DNA of 64,000 nucleotides from JANXQZ01 sp038225555 (GTDB lineage: Bacteria; Acidobacteriota; Terriglobia; Bryobacterales; Bryobacteraceae). The DNA lies in assembly GCA_038225555.1 (NCBI GenBank), contig JBBRRB010000026.1:24936-88935 (forward strand), in the 5' to 3' direction. Below are positions 25,983 through 34,982 of the stretch, piece after piece. How positions within the stretch are numbered: the stretch's first letter is position 1; the number at the start of each line of letters is the position of its first letter. Below the pieces are notes generated by a model. The model had not been told where the DNA came from, ran no database searches, and worked only from the letters and a program-made list of their open reading frames with translations. The translations under genes and the position numbers were made by a program.

Positions 25983-27704
25983 TCACTTCACCCAAACCAC
26001 TACCCCGCTCTGACTTCGTTCTTCTCCGATTAAAAGAGAAACACTGGCTTCGGCAGCAGGCGGGAGTCCCTCCGGGATTCTCGCGTTTATCTGGAGCACG
26101 CCCGCCGTCCCGGGCGCTTGCCCTTGAAACTGCAGTTCGGCCTTCTTTCCGCCAACATCGAGCGACACGGGCTGCACGGCTGTAGGGTAAACACCACTCG
26201 GGAACGCTCCTGTTTTGCTGGCAGGATCGGTGATGCCTTGCCCGGTGGCATACAAGACGATTGTGCCGCCTGCAACAGCGGGATTTGCCGACGAGTTTAG
26301 CGAACCATCCTGATTGAACAACTGGCGTAGAAGGCCGGGATGCGCCGTTGCCAGGCGCACTGTAACTGCAGCGCTGGCTGAAGCGCTGTAGGTCACCACT
26401 ACGCTGGCCTCTTTCGCTCCTGCGATTTCGTAGGGCACCTGCACGTTCAACTGATCCTCTCGCGCGAAGTAAATGGGAGCGGGAACACCGTTGAAGGTTA
26501 CGGAGACGCTGGCCGCTTGCGTCGGCAGACGACCCGTCTGGAGATCAAATGAGGTGATGAACCCGCTGGCGGGACCTAAGCCCGATCCGAAAATGGACAC
26601 GATCTCGCCGGGGGCGATGGCTGAACCAGCCCCGCTGAATCCATTCACCACTCCGTCAGACGAAAAGGCCGGACGTTGTACTGCCGTCGCCCCGGAAGCC
26701 AGCATCCATAGGTCGTTCGACAATCCGCTGGTGGTTACGCCGCCAAAAAACAGAATGGATCCCAGATCGTCGGCAAACACCGATTCCAAACGGTTCCGCG
26801 GTTCGGGTGCGGCGCCTGCCACAAGTGCAGGCGTCCAGGTTTGGGCGGCGGGGTCATATTCCCAGGTGTCGTTGAGCAAGCCGCTGGCGCCGCCTCCTGC
26901 AAAAACAACCAACCGATCGCGGCGAGCGTCAAACGCCATGCCGTACCGCTCGCGGCCTGGCGGATGCGGGGAGGAAACGAGTTGCGTCCACCGGGTACTC
27001 TTTAAGTCGAACGTCCAAAGGTCTTCCTGCGGACAAGGGCCGAAGCCGCTCGAGCAACCCGCGTAAAGGAACATCTGATCGCGCTTAGGATCGTACGCAG
27101 CGTGGTGCAGGCAACGCCGCAAAGGTCGTTCCGAAGCCGCGGGACTGATGTCGACCCACTGATTCTTGGCGAGGTCGAAGGCCCATGTATCGTCGAACCG
27201 CCCGCTGTCGGTAAATCCATGTGAAATCACCATCCGATCGCGAACAGGATCGTAGATGGCGGAATGGCCGTAGCGGGGCTTGGGTCCGGGATTTCCGCCG
27301 CCGAGTTGGCGCCACGTCTTCGCGGCGAGGTCAAACGCCCATGTATCGTTGAAAAACGCTCCCGATTGTCCTCCGAAAACTATCAGGCGACGGCGAACGG
27401 GGTCGAAGATGAGAGTGTGCCCGAAGCGCGCAGGCGGTTTGGTGCCGGATGTCGAAACGGGCGTCCAGCCGTGGCTCGCGATCGAATAGATCCAGAGATC
27501 GTCAAGCGCCGAAGCGGCTTGACCGCCAAACAAGTAAACTTGCTGGCTCTGGGACTCATAGGCGATCGGCCCGTCAAACCGAGCAACGGGTTTGTCAGCG
27601 CCAGGCGCGAGCAGGGTGAACTGAAGCTGCTGTGAAAAACTGGCAGCCGCAATCAGAGGCAAACAGAAGCGTGCGAATCGTGGCCACATAATTCCCGACC
27701 TCAT
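25983..27704 (-). CDS. Secreted Kelch-repeat protein with Solibacter-type C-terminal domain
   Basis: A 573-residue exported protein. After the signal peptide (CLPLIAAASFSQ) come about six Kelch-like repeats (patterns such as FGGQSGAFFNDTWAFDLAAKTW and HSAIYDPVRDRMV) forming a beta-propeller to about residue 335. The C-terminal 210 residues match the 'Solibacter uncharacterised C-terminal domain' type (TIGR03437). This is seen as APGEIVSIFGSGLGP, VSVTFNGVPAPIYFAREDQLNVQVPYE, GTIVLYATGQGITDP and the closing GVLQINARIPEG. The domain is abundant in Solibacter relatives and its function is unknown. The start lies 11 bases after the stop of the beta-barrel gene upstream, so the two are probably one operon. 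Confidence 0.88.
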   Translation of the reverse strand: MRSGIMWPRFARFCLPLIAAASFSQQLQFTLLAPGADKPVARFDGPIAYESQSQQVYLFGGQAASALDDLWIYSIASHGWTPVSTSGTKPPARFGHTLIFDPVRRRLIVFGGQSGAFFNDTWAFDLAAKTWRQLGGGNPGPKPRYGHSAIYDPVRDRMVISHGFTDSGRFDDTWAFDLAKNQWVDISPAASERPLRRCLHHAAYDPKRDQMFLYAGCSSGFGPCPQEDLWTFDLKSTRWTQLVSSPHPPGRERYGMAFDARRDRLVVFAGGGASGLLNDTWEYDPAAQTWTPALVAGAAPEPRNRLESVFADDLGSILFFGGVTTSGLSNDLWMLASGATAVQRPAFSSDGVVNGFSGAGSAIAPGEIVSIFGSGLGPASGFITSFDLQTGRLPTQAASVSVTFNGVPAPIYFAREDQLNVQVPYEIAGAKEASVVVTYSASASAAVTVRLATAHPGLLRQLFNQDGSLNSSANPAVAGGTIVLYATGQGITDPASKTGAFPSGVYPTAVQPVSLDVGGKKAELQFQGQAPGTAGVLQINARIPEGLPPAAEASVSLLIGEERSQSGVVVWVK

Positions 27705-27715
27705 CGTGTCAAATC

Positions 27716-28354
27716 TTAGCGACCGCCGAACCGCAGGACAAGCCCGCCGCCCGCAACCACATTATGCTGCCCGTTTCCGCTGACGATCTGGTTAAAGCTT
27801 GGGTTCCCCGTGTAAAAGTCACGGACCTCCGCGCGCAAACCGACAAACCGCCAGAGTGGAGCATCGATGCCACCTCCGAAATCGAATGCGCCGCGATGGG
27901 TGAATCGCGAAGCGGGGTTAGGGCGGCCGTCAATTGTCGCAGTGCTCTGCTCATAGAGCGCATAACCGCCGCCCGCGGCCGCGAACGGCGAAATGGCCTT
28001 GCCCGGGAAAAATTTGATGCGCAGGCCGGGCGTGACGAAGAGCGTGGCTACATCACGCGTAGCGTTCACGTTCACAGAACGTATGTCCCGCAGGCCATTC
28101 GCCAGAAAGTGGGTTTCGACGTAGAGCGCTAGCTTCTCGCTCCGAAGCAATCGGTATCCATAATTGGCTTGCAAAGCGAGACCGCTCCCGAGATCCAATT
28201 TGCCTTGGGGAGTGCTGCGTTGCTGGCTTACGATGCCGCCCAATGTCAGACCTAGCTCCTGCTGTTGCGCTCCCGCCGTGGAAAGAAGAACAGCTCCGAA
28301 GATCGCGGAGCGAAGCAGTCGCAAGGGCATCGCGGAATTGTTTGTTCGAATCAT
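27716..28354 (-). CDS. Outer membrane beta-barrel protein
   Basis: A 212-residue protein with a signal peptide (MPLRLLRSAIFGAVLLSTAGAQ if the internal Met is used). Alternating-residue strands of an eight-strand OmpA/OMP_b-brl type barrel follow: LGSGLALQANYGYRLL, LALYVETHFLAN, ATLFVTPGLRIKFFP, ISPFAAAGGGYALYEQS, GAFDFGGGIDAPLWRFVGLRAEVRDF and the last strand NVVAGGGLVLRFGGR. Length matches small barrels. It sits upstream of the Kelch protein gene with an 11-base gap, suggesting joint expression at the cell surface. Confidence 0.82.
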   Translation of the reverse strand: MIRTNNSAMPLRLLRSAIFGAVLLSTAGAQQQELGLTLGGIVSQQRSTPQGKLDLGSGLALQANYGYRLLRSEKLALYVETHFLANGLRDIRSVNVNATRDVATLFVTPGLRIKFFPGKAISPFAAAGGGYALYEQSTATIDGRPNPASRFTHRGAFDFGGGIDAPLWRFVGLRAEVRDFYTGNPSFNQIVSGNGQHNVVAGGGLVLRFGGR

Positions 28355-28398
28355 TCGACCTACAGTTCGTCAGCAGCGGGCGGAAAGTTATGCCAGGC

Positions 28399-29163
28399 TC
28401 AAGAAGCGGGCCGAAGAATTCGATTCATGCCGGAACACAGCGCGGCGATGGCGAATCCGGTCAACGTAGCCGTTAGAGCCGATCCGGCGTGCCAAACGTC
28501 GATATGCGCTCGATCCAAGTACGGGCAGAAAATTTCAAGCACGGTAAAACCGACGAGGCCCGCAAACAATCCCGTGCTGGCGCCTAGCGCGAGCGGGTTA
28601 AGCCATGCGCCTCGACGGACCACGAAAAAGAAGAGTGCGCCAGCGACGGTGGAATACTCCAGCCCAATCTCCCAGCAATGCATTCCATTCAATACGAAAT
28701 CGGAATCCTGCTCATAAGGGAAAATCAGGAGCACCGCCGTAAACAGGAGGGCGCAAGTTGCAGAGAGCGCCAGGGCAAGCGGAACCGATCGACGTGCGCC
28801 GGGGACCATTTGACGGACGATGAGCGTTGCCGCGAGACTCATGCCTGCGGCGAGAAGGCAGAATACAATCGCTGCTTGCCATCCGGCAAGCTCCAACCAT
28901 CCCGCGTGTCCTTGCCACCAGGCTCCAGCAGCGCACGCGACTGCGGCAAGACTCAGAAGCAGTGTGAGTAGGGCGCGGTTCGAGGGAAGCGGCGAGACGG
29001 GCCGGAGACTTCCGACAATTTCACGAGTGATGCGACCTTGCAATTTGGCGGGGACTTCAGGCTCGTCGGCAATAAGCTCGCGGAGCGTTTGTAATTCCCG
29101 ACAATGGCCACACTCCTTCAGGTGCTCGCGGGCGCGGGATCTTTCGAACTCGTCACACGTCAT
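28399..29163 (-). CDS. Membrane anti-sigma factor with zinc-finger motif
   Basis: A 254-residue membrane protein. Its N-terminus has HLKECGHC, the HxxxCxxC half of the ZAS (zinc anti-sigma) motif. Six hydrophobic helices follow (for example LLTLLLSLAAVACAAGAW and AAIVFCLLAAGMSLAATLIV), as in NrsF-type anti-sigma factors. It is directly downstream of the ECF sigma factor, with an 11-base overlap, which supports the assignment. By family knowledge it would hold the sigma factor at the membrane until a signal releases it. The signal is not evident. Confidence 0.85.
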   Translation of the reverse strand: MTCDEFERSRAREHLKECGHCRELQTLRELIADEPEVPAKLQGRITREIVGSLRPVSPLPSNRALLTLLLSLAAVACAAGAWWQGHAGWLELAGWQAAIVFCLLAAGMSLAATLIVRQMVPGARRSVPLALALSATCALLFTAVLLIFPYEQDSDFVLNGMHCWEIGLEYSTVAGALFFFVVRRGAWLNPLALGASTGLFAGLVGFTVLEIFCPYLDRAHIDVWHAGSALTATLTGFAIAALCSGMNRILRPAS

Positions 29164-29752
29164 TTGATCGAGTTTCCCTATTGTCTTTCACCGCTGGTGC
29201 CAGGACGCGGCGCAGCCTTTCATAAGCGCGATGCGCCTTCTGCTTCACGGACCCTATGCTCGACGAAGTGGCGCGGGCGACCTCCTCCAGACTCATGCCC
29301 GTAACCTTGAGCAGGGTGACGACCTCCCGTTGACTCTGCGGCAACTCCGACATTAGCGCATCGAAACTGGGCATCGAAGCCGGAATCGGCTCAAAGGGAA
29401 CGCGCGCTTCGGGAACTGAGTCCATAGTCTTTTCACGTGACAGAATCCGCCGCTTACGGCGGTAGCCATCAACCTTCGTATGCCGCGCGATCGCATATAG
29501 CCAAGGCAACACAGGCTCGCCGGGCCGGTACGTATGCCGCACCTTATGAACACGGAGCCAGGTATCCTGCAGAAGATCGGCGGCGTCTTCCGCGTTGCCA
29601 CATTGGTGAAAGAAAAAACGGTAGAGCAAAGGGCTCACCGCACCGATCAGAGCGACGGTCCCATCAACATCGGCCTTCTGATAGGCCGCCATGAGCTTAT
29701 CCAACTCACCGTCAACCGCGCGGACCGGACTGGCTGACGATGCATCAATCAC
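29153..29752 (-). CDS. ECF RNA polymerase sigma factor
   Basis: A 199-residue ECF sigma factor. Region 2 is visible as LLYRFFFHQCGNAEDAADLLQDTWLRVHKVRHTYRPG and the region 2.4 start as PWLYAIARHTKVDGYRRKRR. Region 4 is MSELPQSQREVVTLLKVTGMSLEEVARATSSSIGSVKQKAHRAYERLR. Its stop overlaps the anti-sigma gene by 11 bases, giving a classical sigma/anti-sigma pair. No target promoter motif can be assigned from this window alone. Confidence 0.93.
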   Translation of the reverse strand: MIDASSASPVRAVDGELDKLMAAYQKADVDGTVALIGAVSPLLYRFFFHQCGNAEDAADLLQDTWLRVHKVRHTYRPGEPVLPWLYAIARHTKVDGYRRKRRILSREKTMDSVPEARVPFEPIPASMPSFDALMSELPQSQREVVTLLKVTGMSLEEVARATSSSIGSVKQKAHRAYERLRRVLAPAVKDNRETRSNDV

Positions 29753-29821
29753 TGCCCCCTACCTTCCCTTTCGCTTGAAAAATCTGAAAGTTACTCTGCG
29801 CTATGGAGATTTCGTTAGACG

Positions 29822-30325
29822 CTACTTTATTTTAGGCGGGTACTTGTCGAACGACTTTTTCACCATGTCATCGAGCTTGCGCTCTACTTTCGAGGCATCG
29901 CTCTTTTCTTCTCGTGCGATCGCCCTCCAAACCAGTGAGCGGTTGCTGGGGTCTCGCAGATCGATCACCAGCGTGCCTTCGGTATAGGGAACTCGAACAA
30001 CCCGCGTCCCCCATCCCCGCCAACCCGCCGGATAGCGCTCGAGTTCGGTTTTCCGCACAGCCCCGAGCGTGTAACGAACATTGAGGTCCGACGGACCGGA
30101 TTCGACGAATGCCAGTCCTTTTGCCTCCAGATATTTCTGGATATCCGAGTTGATTCGCTTGCGGACCAGATCACTGTTGAGCGACGGATTTTTGCTATTC
30201 AGGCGGCCATCGCGGATCGCAAAGCTCTTGAACTTCGAGAAGTCAACGGCGGCGTCGGATTCAATCTCGATCTTCTGAGCGAATGAACCAAGGGCGACAA
30301 GCAAACCGAGGGCGAGCGTTTTCAT
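29822..30325 (-). CDS. DUF4136-type exported protein
   Basis: A 167-residue protein with a signal peptide (MKTLALGLLVALGSFAQ) and a single DUF4136-like domain. Features are VDFSKFKSFAIRD near the N-terminus, DLVRKRINSDIQKYLEAKGL in the middle, a YTEGTLVIDLRDPSNRSLVWRAIA strand pair and the terminal VERKLDDMVKKSFDKYPPK helix, which ends like 'FxKYPPK' in relatives. Members are lipoproteins or periplasmic proteins of unknown function. The Cys of a lipobox is absent, so this copy is probably soluble periplasmic. It starts 24 bases after the stop of the EF-G paralogue gene on the same strand. Confidence 0.82.
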   Translation of the reverse strand: MKTLALGLLVALGSFAQKIEIESDAAVDFSKFKSFAIRDGRLNSKNPSLNSDLVRKRINSDIQKYLEAKGLAFVESGPSDLNVRYTLGAVRKTELERYPAGWRGWGTRVVRVPYTEGTLVIDLRDPSNRSLVWRAIAREEKSDASKVERKLDDMVKKSFDKYPPKIK

Positions 30326-30349
30326 ATGGGGAATGTAGCATATCGTTCC

Positions 30350-32446
30350 CTACTCTTCCTCTTCTTCCACTCCCGCCTTGGCCGCCTTGGCCGCCGCGAT
30401 GATCTTCTCGGCCTGCAAGCCGGGAACGTAATCGTAATGGTCGAATTCCATGTGATACGACGCGCGGCCTTGCGTCATCGAGATCAAGTCGTTTTGATAG
30501 CTAAGCATCTCCGACATCGGGACCAGCGCGCGCACCACCTGAGTTGTGCCCTTGGTCTCCATGCCAGAAATGCGTCCACGACGGCTGTTCATGTCGCCCA
30601 TCAGGTCGCCGGCGTACTCCACCGGTGCCTGCACCTCAACCTTCATTACCGGCTCCAGCAAGGCTGGCTTCGCATTTTGCATGGCGGCCTTGAACGCCTT
30701 TCGAGCCGCCAGCTTGAACGCCATTTCCGATGAGTCGACATCGTGGTAGGAGCCGTCGTAGACCGTCACCTTAAAATCGACCACAGGGAATCCAGCCAAG
30801 TAACCGTTCGCCGCCGCTTCGATGATGCCTTTTTCCACGGCTGGAATGTACTGCCTCGGAATGGAGCCGCCGAAGATAGCGTTTGCGAACTCGAACTTCG
30901 CTCCACGCGATAAGGGTTCCACGCGGATCCAGCAATCGCCGAACTGACCGTGCCCGCCGGTTTGCTTCTTATGGCGGCCCTGCACGTCCGCAGTGCCCCG
31001 AATCGTTTCGCGATACGGAATTTTCGGAGAGTGCAACTGAACCTCCACGCCGTACCGTCTCTTCAGACGGCTGACGACGATCTCGACGTGCTGCTGGCCG
31101 GTGCCGGCGAGCAGAAATTCATTGGTCGCCGGATCGCGATAAAACCGCAGCGACTGATCTTCTTCCAGTATTCGCTGGACAGCGTTACCCATGCGATCTT
31201 CGTCCTGCCTCGTCTTTGCTGAGATTGCGTACGCAATCGACGGCTCGGGCAATTTCACCTTGGGAAAATTGATGGGCCCGCTCTTGTCGTAAATCGTGTC
31301 GCCGGTGAGTGTGTCCTTCAACTTCGCTACCGCGCCAATGTCTCCGGCGTGCAGCTCGGTAATGGGCTGAATGGTCTTGCCGACCAGAATACCGATGTGC
31401 GCCATTCGCTCTGAACCTTGATTGCGGCCGTTGATTACGCTTGCGTCGTTTTTCATGCAACCCGACATGACTTTGAAATAGGACACTCTACCTGCAAAAG
31501 GATCGGCGATGGTCTTAAAGACGAAAGCGGAAACGGGACCCTTGTTCGTGATTTCGCGACGCGTTTCTTTCCCGTTGGTTTCGCCGGTTACTGGTCCCCG
31601 CTCGGATGGCATCGGGAAGTAATCGTTGATGAAGTTGAGAATCTGATCAGTGCCGATGTTATGCAGAGCCGACGCGCAGAGCACGGGATAGATCCGATCG
31701 TCCCGGATCTCGGCCAGCAGACCTTCGATGATGTGCTCCACCGGAAGAGTCCCTTCGGCGAAGAATTCTTCCAGCAGTTCGTCCTTGCCTTCGGCCACCG
31801 CTTCCACCAGCACCTCATGGGCTTTCTGAGCCGCATCGGCCATGTGTGCCGGGATGTCGCTCTCCTTTCCCTTCCCATCGCCATCCGGCGTGTAGGTATA
31901 GGCTTTCATGCGGATGAGATCGATGACGCCTTTAAACTCGCGCTCGGATCCGAACGGCAGTTGGATGGGCACGGCGCTGCGCCCGAAGATCGAATGGATG
32001 CTCTCGAGAGCGCGTTCAAAACTGGAGCGTTCGCGATCCAGTTTGTTGATCACGAAGGCTCGCGGCAGTGCGGATTTTTCGGTGAAACTCCAAACCTTTT
32101 CGGTTTGAACCTCCACGCCTGCCACGCCATCCACCAGAATCAAAGCCCCGTCCGCCGCGGAAAGCGAAGCATCCGTTTCATTGATGAAAAGATTGAAACC
32201 GGGGGTATCGATAACGTTGATCTTCTTCTTATTCCACTCGACTGCAGCGACCGAGGTGGCGATCGTTATTTTTCGCTGGATCTCCTCTTCGTCGTAGTCT
32301 GTGAGGGTGTTGCCCTCGTCCACCCTGGTCAGGCGATTGGTTGCGCCGGCGGTGTAGAGCAGTCCGGCCGCCAGCGTGGTTTTCCCGGAATGCCCGTGTC
32401 CAATGAGCCCAACGTTCCTGATATCCGAACCGTCGTAAACTTTCAC
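30350..32446 (-). CDS. Elongation factor G-like GTPase (EF-G paralogue)
   Basis: A 698-residue translation-factor GTPase. G1 is GHGHSGKTT (about residues 16-24 from the chosen start), a form found in the EF-G-like paralogue group rather than the housekeeping form GHIDAGKTT. G3 is DTPGF and G4 is NKLD. Domains II-V follow, including the domain IV RGTADVQGRHKKQTGGHGQFG. The C-terminus is acidic (GVEEEEE). I prefer the GTG at 32446, giving MKVYDGSDIRN, because AGGAG sits eight bases upstream; the frame is open to a GTG three codons earlier. No rpsL/rpsG/tuf genes are nearby, which fits a paralogue whose function in translocation or recycling is uncertain. Confidence 0.9.
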   Translation of the reverse strand: MKVYDGSDIRNVGLIGHGHSGKTTLAAGLLYTAGATNRLTRVDEGNTLTDYDEEEIQRKITIATSVAAVEWNKKKINVIDTPGFNLFINETDASLSAADGALILVDGVAGVEVQTEKVWSFTEKSALPRAFVINKLDRERSSFERALESIHSIFGRSAVPIQLPFGSEREFKGVIDLIRMKAYTYTPDGDGKGKESDIPAHMADAAQKAHEVLVEAVAEGKDELLEEFFAEGTLPVEHIIEGLLAEIRDDRIYPVLCASALHNIGTDQILNFINDYFPMPSERGPVTGETNGKETRREITNKGPVSAFVFKTIADPFAGRVSYFKVMSGCMKNDASVINGRNQGSERMAHIGILVGKTIQPITELHAGDIGAVAKLKDTLTGDTIYDKSGPINFPKVKLPEPSIAYAISAKTRQDEDRMGNAVQRILEEDQSLRFYRDPATNEFLLAGTGQQHVEIVVSRLKRRYGVEVQLHSPKIPYRETIRGTADVQGRHKKQTGGHGQFGDCWIRVEPLSRGAKFEFANAIFGGSIPRQYIPAVEKGIIEAAANGYLAGFPVVDFKVTVYDGSYHDVDSSEMAFKLAARKAFKAAMQNAKPALLEPVMKVEVQAPVEYAGDLMGDMNSRRGRISGMETKGTTQVVRALVPMSEMLSYQNDLISMTQGRASYHMEFDHYDYVPGLQAEKIIAAAKAAKAGVEEEEE

Positions 32447-32604
32447 AGAGTTCACTCCTAACGTGGAAATTTCATTCGGATATTATCACAACTGAAACAT
32501 GGCTGCCGGTGGGTTCGTAGTGCTTCCCCAATTGGTGGAGATCCCGTGATCAGTGAAGCGGCTTAGGTCTCCCGAGTGGCGACATAATTGCTAAAGCTTT
32601 TGAC

Positions 32605-33495
32605 ATGGCGACATCTGTATGGAAAGGACATCTTAGCTTCGGACTCGTATCGATCCCCGTGCGGCTATCAAAAGCAGCAAGGGCTGAGAAAATCAGCTTC
32701 CGCCAGTTGCGCAAAGTGGAGCACCAGCCCATCCATGAAGTAAAGCGGGTAGAGACGGACGCGGACTCGGAAGACGAACCGGAGACCTACGCGCCCGTAC
32801 ACCAACAGATGGTATCCGCCTCACCAACAGGGGATAATGCACCGGTGCCGCGCGCCGAGGTGGTGAAGGGCTTCGAATACGAGAAGGACCATTTCGCTGT
32901 AATTAAGCCCGAAGAGCTCAAACAGATCGAAGCCAAAACCGGGACCGAGATGCAAATTTTAGAGTTCGTCCAACTTGCCGAAATCGATCCGGTCTATTTT
33001 GAAACCTCTTACTACGTGAGCCCCGACAAAGCGGGCGAAAAGGCGTATGCGCTGCTGTTTCAAACTATGCGCGATGCTGGATCGGTAGCTCTCGCCGAGG
33101 TAGCCATGCACCGCCGGGAACACGTGGTAGTCGTGCGTCCCGGAGAGCACGGCCTGATCGCCCACACGATGTTTTATGCCAACGAAATACGCGCGGATCA
33201 GGAGTATCGCGCGGACACGAGCCAGGTAAATGCCAAAGAGCTGCAGCTTGCAAAGCAATTGGTAGGCTCGCTGGCGGCACCGTTTGAGCCAGCCAAGTAT
33301 AAGGACAAGTACCGGGAAAAATTGCAGGCGATGATCGATGCGCGAGTGGAGGGCCGCCAGGTAGCCGAAGCACCTCCAACCCAAAAGGCTGCGGAGGTGG
33401 TGGATATCATGGACGCGCTGCGGAATAGTTTGAAGATGGCTAAGAAGCCAGCCGCGAGCGTGCCTTCAAAGCGCAAGCGAGCCAGCGGATCCTAG
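32605..33495 (+). CDS. ku: Ku-type DNA end-binding protein
   Basis: A 296-residue bacterial Ku. It forms a homodimeric ring on DNA ends and recruits ligase LigD in non-homologous end joining. The N-terminus MATSVWKGHLSFGLVSIPVRL is the family signature, followed by VKGFEYEKDHFAVIKPEELK and FETSYYVSPDKAGEKAYALL. The C-terminus is extended and lysine/arginine-rich (KMAKKPAASVPSKRKRASGS), as in many bacterial Ku proteins where it contacts DNA or LigD. No ligD lies in this window. Its last 30 bases overlap the convergent epimerase gene. Confidence 0.95.
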   Translation: MATSVWKGHLSFGLVSIPVRLSKAARAEKISFRQLRKVEHQPIHEVKRVETDADSEDEPETYAPVHQQMVSASPTGDNAPVPRAEVVKGFEYEKDHFAVIKPEELKQIEAKTGTEMQILEFVQLAEIDPVYFETSYYVSPDKAGEKAYALLFQTMRDAGSVALAEVAMHRREHVVVVRPGEHGLIAHTMFYANEIRADQEYRADTSQVNAKELQLAKQLVGSLAAPFEPAKYKDKYREKLQAMIDARVEGRQVAEAPPTQKAAEVVDIMDALRNSLKMAKKPAASVPSKRKRASGS

Positions 33496-34410
33496 GAATT
33501 TGAGGAACTGAACCGCAGCCTTATCCAAATTGTCGAGACTGCCTCCGCCTTTCAACACGGCGCACATCTCGTACGCAACCGGGCCTCGATACGCAATTTT
33601 TCGAAGACCCTGAAAAAAGCTCCGGTAATCCACTTCGCCCTTTCCTGCGGGAACGGCGCGAACAAGCGGGGGCTCTTCGCGCACATAGTTGACTCGCTCG
33701 GGGTCGTATCGGAATCGAGGCTGGACCACGTAGTCCGCCACCGTCGTAAACGCGAGCCAAGGACGCAGCAACTCCACCGCTTCCACCAGTTCCTCCCCGC
33801 GCACACCTTGCAGATGAGGAGCCCATGCATCGAAGGCGCACTTCAGATTGGGCTCGTTTACTTCTTCCAGCATCCAGGCCAGTTGTTTATGATGGCAGGC
33901 TAGATCGTGGTGATTCTGAAGAATCAGATCCACGCCGCACCTGGCGGCCTCGCGAGCGGCTAGCCGCAAGCCTTTCACCAACTCGCCATACTGCGCGTCG
34001 TATCCGAGCCCCGGCCGTGTGTAGCCGGTGAAGATGCGCAGGCGGTTCGTTCCGAGATCCTTGGCAAGTTGCGCCAGCACGCCGACGTACGCTGCGTTCA
34101 TTTCGGCTGACGGAATGCCTGGACGGTCCAGGCCAGCGGTGAAATCGGTGTAGCCCATCAGCGCCGAGAGCGAGAGTCCCATCTGCTCCATGCGTCCGCG
34201 CAGCCGATCGCGCATCTCCGAGGAATAATCGAGAGGTGAAACGTGAGGCCGTTTCGCAACCAAGGCGACGCTGGAAAACCCGAGCTCAACCGCCTTGTCC
34301 AGGAAGCCGTCCACATCCAGCAGCGCGTGCCCGGGCCACACTCCGGCATAGCTAACAGAATGCAGAACGGAGAGGTAAGGCGATTCAATCGGCATTGTCA
34401 GATTCATCAT
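33466..34410 (-). CDS. Sugar phosphate isomerase/epimerase (xylose-isomerase-like TIM barrel)
   Basis: A 314-residue AP-endonuclease-2/xylose-isomerase-like TIM barrel protein. Visible pieces are VELGFSSVALVAKRPHVSPLDYSSEMRDRLRGRME, LGTNRLRIFTGY, GVDLILQNHHDLACHHKQLAWMLEE (candidate metal ligands), LKCAFDAWAPHLQG and YRGPVAYEMCAVLKGGGSLD with a late Glu ligand. Family members isomerise or epimerise sugars such as tagatose or inosose; the substrate is unknown. The first Met and an alternative Met at residue 6 (MPIESPY) are both possible starts, as no ribosome-binding site is clear. It is convergent with ku. Confidence 0.85.
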   Translation of the reverse strand: MMNLTMPIESPYLSVLHSVSYAGVWPGHALLDVDGFLDKAVELGFSSVALVAKRPHVSPLDYSSEMRDRLRGRMEQMGLSLSALMGYTDFTAGLDRPGIPSAEMNAAYVGVLAQLAKDLGTNRLRIFTGYTRPGLGYDAQYGELVKGLRLAAREAARCGVDLILQNHHDLACHHKQLAWMLEEVNEPNLKCAFDAWAPHLQGVRGEELVEAVELLRPWLAFTTVADYVVQPRFRYDPERVNYVREEPPLVRAVPAGKGEVDYRSFFQGLRKIAYRGPVAYEMCAVLKGGGSLDNLDKAAVQFLKFLGSAGSLAL

Positions 34411-34507
34411 ACGGCAAGCTTACATTTTCAGACAAAACTCGCCCAATTTTCTGCAATCCTTTAGCACACTTGTCGCGTCTTAACCAGTGAAGAAAGGAGA
34501 GAAAACC

Positions 34508-34702
34508 ATGAACATTCAAATGAAGCCGGCACCTGCAAAGGAATCCACCGGATTTTTGCACTGCCCAATCTGCACCCACACGGTTCAGGGCACAGTCATA
34601 ACCCTGGGCCGCACGAGCAAAGTAAAGCCTGGACAGAAATGCTCGCGTTGCTCGGCTACTCTGGATCCCGCATACATCCTGCGCTACGATCGCGCTGCCT
34701 AA
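34508..34702 (+). CDS. Small zinc-ribbon protein
   Basis: A 64-residue protein with two CxxC knuckles, CPIC at about 18-21 and CSRC at about 44-47, spaced like a zinc ribbon. The rest is short and basic. AAGGAG lies eight bases before the ATG at 34508, so I use this start and not the frame extension to 34487. A strong hairpin directly after the stop suggests single-gene transcription. Function is unknown; such ribbons commonly bind nucleic acid or partner proteins. Confidence 0.75.
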   Translation: MNIQMKPAPAKESTGFLHCPICTHTVQGTVITLGRTSKVKPGQKCSRCSATLDPAYILRYDRAA

Positions 34703-34728
34703 GGGACGAGACCGACGTCTCGTCCTTT
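34701..34728 (+). terminator. Hairpin after the zinc-ribbon gene
   Basis: A 12-bp stem AAGGGACGAGAC/GTCTCGTCCTTT with one G-U pair and a four-base loop CGAC. It starts inside the stop codon of the preceding gene. The 3' arm ends in TTT, and a short pyrimidine-rich run follows. It looks like an intrinsic terminator, with a weak T-tract. Confidence 0.6.
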
Positions 34729-34753
34729 GGCCCTTGTGCTAATCTAAACGCAG

Positions 34754-34972
34754 ATGAAGAGGAAGCCGCTACCCATCGAGCCTGTGATCGACAAGAAGAT
34801 TCTGGAAAGCGCTAAGAAAGCTATCCAGAGCGACACGATCGCACGTATCGAGAAGTGCGCGGTATGTGCGGCTCCCTGCGCCCCGAACTCTACCGAGGGT
34901 TTGTGCTGGGTTTGCCGACGCCTCAAGATAAGCGCTTGGCGGGATTCCGAGCAGCAAGCCGCTCAGGAATAA
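34754..34972 (+). CDS. Small Cys-rich putative zinc-finger protein
   Basis: A 72-residue protein. The central part IEKCAVCAAPCAPNSTEGLCWVCRRLKISAW holds five Cys arranged CxxCxxxC...CxxC, which could form a zinc finger. The N-terminal half is predicted helical and basic. It lies 51 bases downstream of the zinc-ribbon gene, beyond its hairpin, in the same direction. I do not recognise the family. The distinct Cys pattern and composition make it more credible than a random frame, but it is short. Confidence 0.55.
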   Translation: MKRKPLPIEPVIDKKILESAKKAIQSDTIARIEKCAVCAAPCAPNSTEGLCWVCRRLKISAWRDSEQQAAQE

Positions 34973-34982
34973 GAGTTATACG

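Noticed and set aside
31418..32461. Plus-strand frame of 347 residues
   Set aside because: Fully antisense to the EF-G paralogue, which has all GTPase motifs.
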